A model generated the notes under the pieces. It was not told the origin of the DNA. It ran no database searches and saw only the letters and a list, made by a program, of their open reading frames with translations. A program made the translations under genes and the position numbers. From the NCBI GenBank assembly GCA_022701365.1, contig JAKUHH010000148.1:1-64000 (forward strand): 64,000 nt of DNA, in the 5' to 3' direction. The first letter of the stretch is position 1. Every line of letters starts with the position of its first letter. Shown piece by piece: positions 33,541 through 45,316 of this stretch. The DNA comes from Mycocentrospora acerina. Taxonomy: Eukaryota > Ascomycota > Dothideomycetes > Pleosporales.

Positions 33541-33602
33541 GGTGGGCAAGTTTGGTGGGGTGCGGCGCTCGCTTGTACGCGGCGCTCGCTTGTAAAACAC
33601 GT
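33541..33602 (-). repeat. Right terminal inverted repeat of the pogo element
   Basis: 62 bp; its reverse complement matches 31463-31524 except for one base. It is followed by TA. Confidence 0.95.
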
Positions 33603-34874
33603 TATAAGATTTTACTCTTTTTGGAATTAGAAGTTTGAAAGACATCAGGTTCTCCTCTTTGTATATCTTTCTCACATCATAGCCATAAGTCGAGGGGAGG
33701 ACATGCAAACTCATTTTTCGGCAGCCTCAAAACGATTGAGCGATCGATCAGTCATCGGAAATACTGCCGAGATACGATTTCAATCGTTGGAAAAGGCTGC
33801 GTCAATGACGGATACATCTCGAACGACTAGGTTTTTCGTGGCGCTCATACTAAAATCTTGGCATCGACGAAAGTAGTACGGTAGAATGACAGGATGTGGG
33901 TGTGCCGGCATATAAAATAATATCGATTTTAAATGCAATGCACGTATTCCTTTACCCTGCAAATTAATTCAGTTTTGAGATGATGACTCAAGCCTGTGCT
34001 AATATTTTGGTGGAAGAGTGACAGCAGATACAGGTTACGCATTGAGATTTGGGGTAAGTCATTGAGTGTAAGCTCTTGGTTTTCTCGAAATTAGTATTCT
34101 AGCACATGTTCTGCTGCAGAGTATTTGAGAGAATAAGATTGAAATTCTTCTGTGAAAAATGTTACGAAAACGAATTTCATCATAACTGTTCTTTGATGCT
34201 TGTAGCTCTTGATGAGTATGGGAGAAAAAGAGAGGAATCTGATAATCGCCCTGTTAAGTGTACTGCTTATCAATTGCACATTGCAGTTTTGCACGGCTAT
34301 TTACCTTCTTTAACAACTAGATATAGCCATCAGGGTCACGACCGCGCACTGTTTTCAGTAGCGCCGGAGTTTTATTGTCTCGAAGAATATCATCAAGTTT
34401 TGAGTCGCAGCTACGTCTTCCTTTCGTAGTCTATATCAAGTATCATCGGTTCAACTTCATTTCAATGATGGCAATAAATATCTAACAAGAACGCCGCGAA
34501 GCCGAGCCTTCCATGGGATTTAATATTATCAAAATTCTGGAAAAAAGCTTTACGGATTTTGTATCAGGCATTGTAGCTCGTAAACTACAAATTAACAGTT
34601 TGATTAGTTTAGAAAAATATTTCTGTTAAAGGTAAAGAAAATCAAAGCGTTACAAAGAGTGACAGAGCTGAGGTGATCTTTAAGGGCTTCTATTCTGTGA
34701 CAAAGTTGCTCTTATTTCCGGATGGGTGGAAAAAAACTCTATTTTCAATACCCAAGGTCAAATTGAATATCATTTTTACCATCTCAGCGTTCAAATATTA
34801 GACTAAGGCTATTTATTGGTCCTTTTACAATTAGCGCCTATATGTACGACAAGCCTGAGACAAGTAACTGCTTT
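33603..34874. other. AT-rich spacer
   Basis: No gene was recognised. A plus-strand frame of 107 codons at 34106-34429 has no recognisable family or splice context. Confidence 0.4.
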
Positions 34875-34991
34875 TGTGAGGGAACAATCAAGAGGAACTT
34901 GTTGTATTATTAGGAGCGTAGGACTCGGTGAATGTAGAGGAGTTGAGCATTCACGTGCATAGACACGTGCTCACACATGTGCAGGCTGACA
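34875..34991 (-). repeat. Copia solo LTR (copy 6)
   Basis: 117 bp on the minus strand with both ends: TGTCAGCCTG... to ...GATTGTTCCCTCACA. It shares the CACGTG-rich block and TAATACAACAAGTTCCTC with 718-846. It is one of the best preserved relatives. No exact target duplication is apparent (GCTTT and GTTTC flanks). Confidence 0.7.
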
Positions 34992-35465
34992 GTTTCAATA
35001 CCTCTGAAATCAGGTAGTAGAAGATGCAGGCAAAATGCTGACAAGCAGCCAGACTATCGCGCCTTCAATCAAATAATCTTAACTTGAACAGAAAAGTTCT
35101 GTACTAGAATTAATTGCGATATGGCGTTTGTTGAAAGAAGAAAATTAGAAATCTCATATTTAAGTCATGATGCATCCACAAGATCACGTATTTTTGAGAC
35201 AACGATCGAAAGAAGAAACTATCTTCATGTTAGGTAAAGGAGACTCCAAGACTTCATTGACATCAAAGAATCATATGCTAACACACATCATATAACTTAC
35301 CATGGCTGACAAGAACTGCGGATAAATCAAGAAAGTTTCACACAAGTTCATGTGCAGACAATACAAAGGTTTCGTTAGGAGAACAGAGCATCAATTTACT
35401 AATTTGATGAATGATGAATTTTGTCTGTGCTACTCTTCAAGATAAAGAGCCTGTAAATATATGAT

Positions 35466-37224
35466 TTATACTGCCTCAATATGTAAATTCGCATTGCGTA
35501 CCAAATCTTGCTTAATCCTAGCATCTCCCTTAATGTTTGATTTCATATCCACTATGCCACCGTTAACAATTGCCCGCTCCTGTAACTCCGCAAAATTCTT
35601 CTCTGCATTCCAATTCCAGATACTATCCGAGGCAAAGAGTAAGTCAATCTCCTCTAAGGTGCGCTGATTAGTCTCTGGATACAATGCCCAGACCATAGGA
35701 ATCGAAATCGCATTGCAGGCAGCGAAGATATAGAGCGTTTTCTCGCTAATTTTCTCGAACATGATCGGACACAGTAGTGTGAGCCAGCCATTTCCGATAG
35801 ACCAGCCTACAACGCCCCATGCATTGCCTTTTGCCCTGACTTCTAAAGGAAAAATTTCAGCCGGATATAGCCACGGCACCGTCAACCATGTAGCTCCGAA
35901 CACAAAAGTGAACAAAAAGACCATAGAGACGGCTGCATTCCCGTAGCTTGTAGCTTTACTCGCGTTACCGTCGAGAGTGGCCTGCTGGCCGAGGTACGAA
36001 AATGCACCTGCAAGCGCCATAGCAATACCCTGACCAACGGAGCCCCAATAGCAAGTCCATCGTCGACCAATTCTATCCAGCGTAAACACACAAATCAAAG
36101 TGGAGAACATGTAGAAGATATTGTTTAGACCCGCAATCCACTGGCGCTTTGTGGGACTCATTCCCGCGATACCAAAAATAGTAGGCGCATAAATTGTGAC
36201 TCCAGCAATGCCAACCCACTCTTGCATGATTTGAAGCCAGATGACGAGCTGCACACGTCGTCCAGTGTGCATCTTGCCTGAACCCATACCAAGGAACATA
36301 TGAAAATAGCTTTGTTTACGAAAGTTGGTGCGCTCAAGTTCGCATGAGGCCACGATTTCTTGGAATTCGACCTCTGCACTCTCTTTATCTCCTCCCGTAT
36401 TGCCACGAAGACGTCCCAAGACGTATCGAGCTTCGTCGTCTCGACTCATTTTTACGAGCCAGCGAGGCGACTCCGGAAAAAAAAAGACACCAGCCATCAG
36501 TCCGAGCAGCATGGGGATCTGGAATGCGACAGGGAAGCGCCAAATGAAAGAAGATGTGCCATCCCCATAGAACGAGCATGCGTATTCTAGCCAGTAGGCA
36601 ATAACGACACCAAAGATATTGAGTGTGAACTCGATCGCGATGAATTGACCGCGCGATTTGTGTTCTGCTGTCTCGGTAGCCCAGACTGGAATGATTGAGT
36701 TAAGGATACCGGTTCCCCAACCATTAATGAGACGCGCACAAATCATCCATTCAACATTCATGGCAGAGCTCTGCAGTACAGCTCCAACAACCCCGACCCC
36801 TGCACCAATGAAGATAGTCTTGATGCGTCCGTAGCGATCGCCTATAGAACCACCAATCAGACAACCGACAAGTGTTCCGAGATAGTAGACAGAGACGATT
36901 CCACCTTGTAGTAAAGTATTTGTCACAACGACGCCTCCGTCAGGTCCCTTATGGCCAAAGCCCATGAGGGTGTAGTAGTCGTACGCTGTGTTGACACCGC
37001 CCATCATGCCCTCTGTGATTTTTTAGTACTCACTGGTGAAAGTAGCCCATGGTCTTGAACGTACGGTCATAGCCAAAAAAGAGAATGCTGAGTCCGGCGA
37101 TGCAATTAATCCTGGAGGTCAAGTGTCAGCGATATCCTAATTTTCAAAATGAAGTCGCCTACGCTATCAGCAAACTTCGCTTCTCGTATCGGTGAACAAC
37201 ATTCAGCTTATGAATCTTGTCCAT
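35466..37224 (-). CDS. MFS sugar transporter, 3 exons
   Basis: Sugar-porter family membrane protein of 551 residues. Exons are 37163-37224, 37065-37111 and 35466-37012; introns are 51 and 52 nt. The two short 5' exons (MDKIHKLNVVHRYEKRSLL and CIAGLSILFFGYDQ) supply the start and helix 1; without them the protein would begin at MMGGVN and lack that helix. Motifs are GDRYGRIKT after helix 2, ARLINGWGTGILNSIIPVWATETAE, PESPRWLVKM, the second-half LDRIGRRW, and PETNQRTLEEID after helix 12. Uptake of a hexose, pentose or polyol by proton symport is the family role; the substrate is undetermined. It lies on the same strand as the Zn2Cys6 regulator 0.9 kb upstream, a plausible regulator-target pair. 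Confidence 0.92.
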
Positions 37225-38143
37225 TATGGGCTGTAGTGAGCGCAACCCGTTTAAGCTCAAGCTAGAAAAAGTATATTTTGGACGATTTGACGCTCTTTAT
37301 AATCGAGGAAAATGAGAGTACAGAATTTTTTAGGTGAAGCTCAATCCTAGTTATACTACTTCGCCTCATTGATCTATCGTGTTAATGAGCACCGACGTTG
37401 ACTCCGCACTTTCAGCATGTATCCTGGAAACCCCGCATTCAAATTTTGCGGGGTCCCAGGAAATAATACCGATATCGTGGCGAGGTGTTAACAGCGCCAA
37501 TCTTCTACATAGCAACTCTAGATATAAGATTCTGCGATGTTCATTGGACGCGGCTAGTCGGGGAGTGTCTAATCTAGCGTCAACCGGCCTGAGCCGACAG
37601 GGTTCTTGCCGCGGCTCTTCGGGGTTTCCATATATGCCATCTCCATTGGTTATTACGATTACTAGTCACATGCCTTGTGAGAATCGCCTCTGGCCGATCA
37701 TGTTTACTATCTATCATGAATATCATTACCAGCGCTGTGATTTGAGATATGTAATGTTCCAACGCCCAGAGAAAGCAACCAAAAATCGTCAATAGTTAAA
37801 AGGGATCTGCTCAGATATGATGATGCGAAGGGGCGAAATTTTGGAAGTCTCAGTTTGGCAGTCTCTATTTGTCTCTTAATGTGACTATAAAGAGTTCAGT
37901 CTTTTAGAAAACGTATCTTGAGACAGTAGTTTATACATTGTTATAATTCCTTGACTTGAATATTTCAGAATAATGCAAGCTTTTGACATAGACTAATCTA
38001 GATAACTTTTACGTCTCAAATACAACATGCCGCAATTTTTGTTGGGGATGTCATTAGTTAGCGAGCTGAGAGGTGTCGAGTGTCGACAATCAGCAATATA
38101 CATAATTAGTTGCAGCTAGGGGTTTTCTTTGATCTTTTGATGG
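37225..38143. other. Spacer between transporter and regulator
   Basis: This holds the promoter of the sugar transporter. Several CGG/CCG triplets are present, but no clear palindrome for a zinc-cluster regulator was found by eye. Confidence 0.35.
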
Positions 38144-40420
38144 CTATGTAACCCGGACTGTTATTTGTAATTCTTGAGCCATATCTTCCAATATCAAACG
38201 AGATGCTTTGAGATCTGGTGCTTCGTTCTCCCAGAAGCGCAGAGTCGACAGTGAGTATCGCAAACTCTCTTGCAACTGCTCCTGGGTGGTTTCGTTAAAT
38301 CCGTTTTTTCGTGCGGCTAAGAGAAGTAGCGCCGATGCAAAACTCTGTCTCGCCATAAGCCATGTGCCATGGTGACGATGCCGGACGTTCCAATGTCGAA
38401 TCAACTTCGAACACGTGACAGCGTGCACCTGCATCATCGGACGAAGTGCATCGCGCTCGGAATTTTCCATATTTTTATGGATCATGAGATAGAGGAAAGG
38501 TCGGTATATGCGCTCTTTGATCTCAAAGGCTCTAGCTTGCAAGTGGTATGCAAGTTCATCTTCAGCGGCTACTTCAATGTCGAAAGATATGACATCGGGC
38601 AAGGTGCGATACCTGTATTTGAAAGTCAGTTCGAACCCTTAAATAACTTCAACGGATGTTAGAGAAAGTACCATTCGGTCAACTGCCTTTCCAGCTCTCC
38701 AGCCGTCTGAAGTATGCTTTGAGACGAGGTGTTGAGCCAGAAGGATTCGTTGGCCTCATAAAACGACTTGATAACTCTTTGCAATATCCCACGAGCTGCA
38801 ATGTCTGCCAAATAATAAAACCACCCCTTTTCAAGCTCAGTTTGCGCCCAATCAGTGTTTGACGCACTACTTGTCGTCTTTATTTCAGTATGAATGCGAT
38901 ACAATTCTTCGGCGGATTGTGCGAGCGGTGGCGGGGGAAAGTGACTCGTGTAATTGAGCTTCGTAAGACCTGAGGATGGAAATCGGAACTCTACAGATGT
39001 CTCGCTGAAAAATATAATGAGTTATGATCATCTAGGTGGTATGATGACTCAACTTACTGTTCTGACTTCAAGCAAGACCAATACAATCTACTTGCTCGAG
39101 CTCTACCCAATTGACTTTCGGTAATAGAGTATTCTGCGTTCATCCAAGTCAGAGTCTGAAATGTAACGCAAGCCCGATTGAAAGATATTGCGGCTTGCAA
39201 AGGCCGTAAGGAATACATCTCGTAGACTCCAGCCATGAAGTAGCACTCTGTCGCAAGTAAGGTATTTCTGAGAAGCCCGAGTCGCTTGCGCGACGCCATA
39301 TAAAATTCTTCTGCCGTATAGTACCCTGGCGTGTTGGATAAGCTGTTGTCAGCAAGATCCTGACTCCTCGATCTGTCGCAGGTGGCTTGCGGCACAAACG
39401 AAGATGAGATGGCTCCGAGCGCGCATACAATCAGCTGGATAGAGCACGTAATTAGTACAATAACGGAGAAAAGGACATGCTACCAACCACAAGGCAACTA
39501 GATTCTTTCCAGTCAAACCCGTCTTCAACCACATTCTTAGCCATTTTCCTCAAGTAATCTGGGTCGAAGATTGGATTCTTCACGTGAACATTCAACAAGA
39601 ACACTTCAACAAGCCGTAAAACATCTTCTTCGCGTACACCAGGACCTATCTTCACTTTAAGACGTGGATCCTCGAATTTATTTCGAATGGAATCATCGGT
39701 AACCTTGGGTGAGATAGGCAGTCTATACTGATCATCGCACAGTAACGAAGGATCAAAAATCAATGCCTCAATCCAACGACGGTCATACTTGCCTTCAAAG
39801 ATGGGCCACGCGAGAATATCCTCACTTGACCCGAAATACTCCTGACCAGGAACCCTCGTGTCTCTCTCATGTGAGTTATCGCTGGTGGCCAAATCCGATA
39901 GAGGAGTTTCGCTTTGTGAATATGCAATATGCACATTTCCACTAGACTCCAGGTGGGAATATAATGAATTTTCTCTTTCCGTACTAATTTCGCGCAGATC
40001 ACCACTAATGTTGGCTGAGAGATTCGTTGTGACTCCAGATTCAACCAAGTTGATCAAGTAGTCAATGCGTTCAAGAATCTGGGATGCGGGACTGATTAGA
40101 TGTCAGTGTTGCCAACTGTGCGACCAGAGGTACACATACGACTCAGGATTTATTTGGTCTTGATAAATGCAGTGCGCACTAAGCTCGCAACATTTTGAGC
40201 AAGTCGGCCTTGAATTATCGCACTTTGTTTTACGGGTGCGACATAGTTGGCATGCAGTCGCAGATCGCTTACGCGGAAAACTCGCTTGATGGGATAGGTT
40301 AGCTATAAGAGGAAGTGCCCTCTTCCTAGTATTTCCGGAAGATTGGTCAATTGCAGACATGCGATGGTTTCTTTCGTTTTCAACAGAGCTCAAACGTTCA
40401 CTGGTGGTGGCAGGGTTCAT
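38144..40420 (-). CDS. Zn2Cys6 fungal transcription factor, 5 exons
   Basis: Predicted nuclear DNA-binding regulator of 687 residues. Exons are 40140-40420, 39488-40091, 39058-39434, 38672-39004 and 38144-38612; introns are 48, 53, 53, 59 nt. The zinc cluster is at residues 57-84 (Cys57, 60, 67, 74, 77, 84; spacing 2-6-6-2-6), preceded by a basic PRKRSATA. The middle-homology region contains VEVFLLNVHVKNPIFD, SCLV|LIVCALGAISSSF, ATECYFMAGVYEMYSLRPLQA, RLYWSCLKSE, VEFRFPSSGL and a Pro-rich FPPPPLAQS. A typical C-terminal helical part follows (FYLMIH-type, here FLYLMIHKN). Intron 2 needs a weak donor (GTTGGT) to give the family's SCLVLIVCALG; the better-looking GTAGCA donor would shift the frame. 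The start at 40420 is preferred over 40675. Target genes are unknown; the sugar transporter nearby is a candidate. Confidence 0.88.
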
Positions 40421-43400
40421 CCTCAGAAGGACGAACAGCACATCTAATGTAGATATTAGGAACCAAGGACCAAAGTTGCGCTGGAGTGCGCTCAATTTAG
40501 GCAAATCCAAGCTTGTTGTCGAGCAATAATGCGGTATTGATGAGTGAGGTTGTTTGACTGTGAGCTTGTGGGGCACAGATAATCCCAGTTGCTTATGTAA
40601 TGGTACCTTATCCGGAGCGCCCGAATCCGCAAAACGCCTCAAACGACAAATCTGACCTACATTGCAACACGCCACACACTGGCTTTTATAGCGTTAATCA
40701 GGCCTGCAAATAAAGTTGCAAGTTTGCCAAAGCCAAGAGAGTAATGCCCGGCTACTAAACTAGCTACCTAGCATGGTGTTAGCTGATGTTCATTAGTGTC
40801 AGACATAGGGCAGGATGCAAGGAGTCACCTCTGAAGTTTGAGTTGGGATGCGGGGACGCAGTTCTGAAATCGGCCGAGATGATATATTGCTTGACGTAGA
40901 GGAAGATAAGGAAGTATCGCCTTCTTCGGGGGTGTTTCAATAATATATTAACATCAAAAGAAAGAAAATCGTATTGCTTTTGAGTGATTTTAACTTTCCC
41001 TCTACCGCTATCTCGTAACTATGTTCCATCTCTGTCACATGATTCAGATCATGTGACCATCGTTCAATAGCCCTTCGAAGACTAAAGACTACCTTATATT
41101 GCTCTACCACACTAATCTGTTACACTACTTGCTAATAACAGGGACTAAGGAAAAAGGTAGTGCCTCTTACTACTATATGCTCAAATCCCACAGGCCTGTT
41201 ACGCTAACTGTCAAGTACTTTACGCTTGCGAGATTCCAATTAGGCATCGTAAATTGAAACACTCCCGTGCTATAATAGAGCAATATGGCGTAATCTTCTA
41301 GAGGCTGCCACAAGATGGTTACACAATCTAAGCCAGAAAACAACAACATTTTGTAAGGACAAGACAGCGATTGCAGTACGCAACACATATACAACAACAC
41401 TATGTTCTTCATTCTACTCATCAGATACAATTGAACTATCTGAACCTAAGAAGATATTTGCTCAACACATTATAGAAAAGAAAAAACTTTAAAGTTATGT
41501 TGCAATAACAAGGAAAAAATTGTTTTGGCAATGAAGTGGCTTTAAGTAGACAAAGGAGTATTATATATATTAAGTTGAAAGAACAGGGGAAGCATTTCGT
41601 GAAATTTTTATGGAATAGATTAATATTTAACAAGAAATAGTTCACGATGGGTTCAAAATTCGATTATAATATCCTAATTGTCTGGGGTAAATTAGAAAAA
41701 AATATCATGCGTCAGAAACAAATTGTCTCCCTCTCTACAAGCAACATTAAAAAATATGCAAAGATCTTAGATAGAATCAGTTGCAATATAATAGTAGATA
41801 AGCAGTCACATTATAAAGCAGTACTTCTTGTGAGGGTTTTCTTGCAATTCTACTGGCACAGTTGCGCAAGGGCCGCGAGGATTTTGCAGACGGGCAGTAC
41901 AACATACGGAGGGAAAGATTTTACTTGGTATAGCATGAGAACAAAATCTTAACCTCTCCAAGATCTGTTTGGATGAGTTCTTCGATAGGGGTCGTTCGCG
42001 TCCCTTGAGTACATGACCAGGTCTTGCCCCACATGGTCTTCAATCCTTGGGTAACCACTGGTGATAAGAGCTGCGTGCTCAAACTCTTAACATATTTCGA
42101 GTAATATTAAGTCAATAAAAGTATTTTAAATGCTACACAATAAATTCTTATCACTGTTGATTTAGTGCGTAGCTCTGCAGCCTTCAAGAAAAAGGAACAT
42201 GCTTACTTATTAGATGAGATTAATTTTGCTGTTTCGCGCTGTTGCGCGAGCCGAAAGTGGAGGACGAGCTTGCGAATGCTCCATTGCAAATCCGACGTGC
42301 AACGATTGCTAAGTAAGCGCACTCAAGATAAGAGAATGAGAAGGAATTTGTTGATCTCTTCTAAGTTGGAGTTTTCCGTAAACTATGTACGTCACGGTCG
42401 GCATATCACCAGGACCGAATCCGGTTATGCAATTATTAAGTAGAATTGGTCACAATGCAAGCTATCCTTCAAAGTCAGTGTGTTGCGATCCCCATTGCCC
42501 TCCAACTTCTCTATCTCTGCAACATTATGTCTTTGATTGTGAAATTTTCTATTGCTTATACTGCGCCCATAATCCTCAAATCTCAAAATAGGAACCCACA
42601 AGAGCCCAGCTCTATGACGAGAGAGGCCCCAAGAAATACTTTGTCGTACTTTGAGGACAACAGTACAATATTTGTCAATTGTTTCGAGTCAAACATTTAG
42701 CGCATACTTCGCTGGTAATGTGAGAAGCAAACCGTCTTTGTTGAATCTGACGATGAGGTGTTCAAGTCGATTTGATCTCTACACTTTTAATGAAGCGTAT
42801 GACTGTGGCTCCTGTGATGGCAAACGCAAGCGCTTATAAGAAACGAGAACGGCTAGTGTGGATTTTGCCCAGTCCATGTCTATCAACACTAACGCAAATA
42901 TACATTACCCTCTAGCACATTTTTTTATAGATCAATTCCGACTAACGTTTCCCTTGGCCCGTCTCAGTTGTGCACTAAAAATTTCGCAGTTATCGATTAT
43001 TCTTCTCACTACGGATGAGAGTTCTTCTTCACAACGCAAGATTTGCATAATGAAACCTTGACAATCCTAGAGCGCTCGTTGCTCTTTGTTGCATCGATGT
43101 AATGATTTCCCGTCTTTATTGCAAATGAACCTGTAACAGTCTAATTACTGCATCCATATGGGCTCACATTACGTTACTTGCTTAGAATGGAGCAACAATC
43201 GTCAATCTAAGCTTCCGTAGAGTACTCTTGCTCAAGCCTGTAACGCCCAGACGACCGGTTACACTTTCCGTTGCGCAAGGACGGGGGTTACAAGTCTTCA
43301 AGTTTGATAGCCTTATGCCATATTACCACTTAAACGAGGTAAGGGAAGTTGAGCGGCATGCAAGGCTCATTTTCACTCACGAGCATTAGTAGTTTGATCT

Positions 43401-45316
43401 CGACGGTATTGATTAAATTTTGGATAAATCATTAGTCGGCTTACTAGTCTAACGTTGTTTTCTAAGAAACAAAAAGGTCGCATGGAGTGCCATACTGAGT
43501 TCTGTTTTCCGAATCCAGAACTAACCTGAACAAGAACATTCCGAGATCGCGATATACGCACGAGACGCGTCGTGAGACATGTGGGGATTCTAGAAGCTAT
43601 CAAAGGCGGGCCCATTTTTGCTTGTGCTGACAGCTCTTGCACATCCCGCCAATTCGGGGAATGAAGCCCCTCTTGAACGATAGCTCATCAATGAGTGCCG
43701 CCTCTTCACAGAGAAGTAAATGGGCGGGACAACTTTATCGGTAGACAAGATTCAGCCCCGTTAACTAGTGATGTGACTGACGATCAACTACAGCCTTGGA
43801 TGGTGGAGCGAACGTTAGGACGCGTGTAGGCCTGTTGTCAAGGCCATGTCGCCGTCCAAAAAACAGCGGGCGGGTCGTGAGCGGCTGGAGGGTCTTGAGT
43901 AACAAGGGTCTGGCTGCCGCTTCTATCCAGTTTTTGACAATTCTCCGGCTGGTCGTGCAAACGCTCGAGCCGAAACTTACTCGTGTGCGTTTCATAATAT
44001 TCATAAGAAATCCAGCTGTTAGATGGGATCCCGACTGAACCTAGACAGGCACCCGAAAACTGGAGAGCAATCCACTCAGTACCTGAACAACTTTGCCGGA
44101 CTCAACCCGGTTCGGCAGAGCGGCATCCGGCGGAGTTAGTGTGTTCACCCATCTCAGGTGGCCACTAATTCAACCTAGCAATTGATTCTGACGGGGAAGG
44201 GGTGGTTCAGAAAGTTGAATGTCACCAGCCTACCTCAACTCGACCGACCCGTTGGCAAAATACTTTGCAACGCTAAATTAGACACATATGACTGCATGCA
44301 ATGCGCGACACTTGGTAGTAAGAACGAAATACAAGGTATCTCAAGAATTCATTTCTAGCGATGAGTTTGCTGGGAAGTTCAGAGTAGTCGGTTGCGTGTT
44401 GCTTTTACAGAGTTGCGAACTACGCGTTTGCTAAATTCGCCCTTGACGTCATTGTTGGGCACATTCATCAACTACAAGAGACGGACATGGAAAAAACAAC
44501 GGACCTGAGTCGTATCCGACACACCTTCTCAGGCATTCCTGATACCAACCGTAATTGTGAAAATCCCGACTTTGGAACCGGATGCGGTAGTAGGGTTTAG
44601 TGCAGAATTTACATGGATCGGGGTTTGTTGAGCTCGCGTTCACGGAAACAGTTTGTGTGTCGGGATCCTTGCTTAGTCACCATATGAGCAAACATATAGG
44701 CCCCCAGCGATCCCTTCTTTCCGGCAATTGGATCATGGTCCTTGTAGACAAATACAAGTAAGTAATCGTAGAATGTAGCACAACCATGGGCCAATTGGAA
44801 ATGGTACCGGACGATCGCCCTTTCCGACGACTCGTGTGAAATCGGCTAATCGTTCGCCGACCAATTGACTGGGTGCCGCGGAGCAAATTAGCAACGTTTC
44901 CAGAAGGGGACCCTTGCCCTATAACAATGTCTAAATCTAGGCATTCCGCCACGGCGACGACAGATTCGGCAGAGTTCCTTTTCTCACATTGCTTTGGCGT
45001 GGCGTTTTAGGGCAAAATCGGCAACCACATGGCATGGGGAAAAGTCGACGCACTAGAAAGCTCGATCGACAAAGGGGAACGGGATGTTTGGAGTCATGGG
45101 TTTTGAATATGAAGCTATCAACATCGTGCCCGAAACTTATTTTCTCTAGTTGCAACTATCTTTCTCCATCCCAAACCAATCTTTGAGTCGTAGTACCGAG
45201 TGAACCACCACAGTAGTACCGTTCCCCCACTTGCGGTTGCTCCACGTTCGGCGTGTTTCGTCTAGCCGAGTGTCAATTGCTTGGATCGGTCACATTGCGG
45301 AACGGCGGGCCAAAGT
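40421..45316. other. 4.9-kb stretch without a recognisable gene
   Basis: The left part (to about 43100) is AT-rich. The right part (43200-45300) is more balanced and has several overlapping frames of 60-90 codons on both strands, but none shows a recognisable domain or consistent splice structure. It may hold decayed genes or lineage-specific small genes. No terminal repeats were found. Confidence 0.45.

Larger units (their letters stand above)
31463..33602 (+). mobile_element. Fot1/pogo-type DNA transposon, RIP-inactivated, with nested solo LTR
   Basis: The element is bounded by 62-bp terminal inverted repeats (31463-31524 and 33541-33602, one mismatch) and flanked by TA on both sides, the target duplication of Tc1/mariner-pogo elements. 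Each inverted repeat contains two tandem copies of TACAAGCGAGCGCCGC, probably transposase binding sites. Without the nested LTR and one target copy the element is about 1.85 kb, the expected Fot1 size. The internal sequence is a transposase relic full of stops. The decay is mostly C-to-T and G-to-A, while the inverted repeats stayed GC-rich. It cannot transpose by itself, though the ends could be mobilised if an active relative exists. Confidence 0.93.

Noticed and set aside
34106..34429. 107-codon plus-strand frame in AT-rich DNA
   Set aside because: No family resemblance and no supporting signals. It lies between the pogo element and an LTR.
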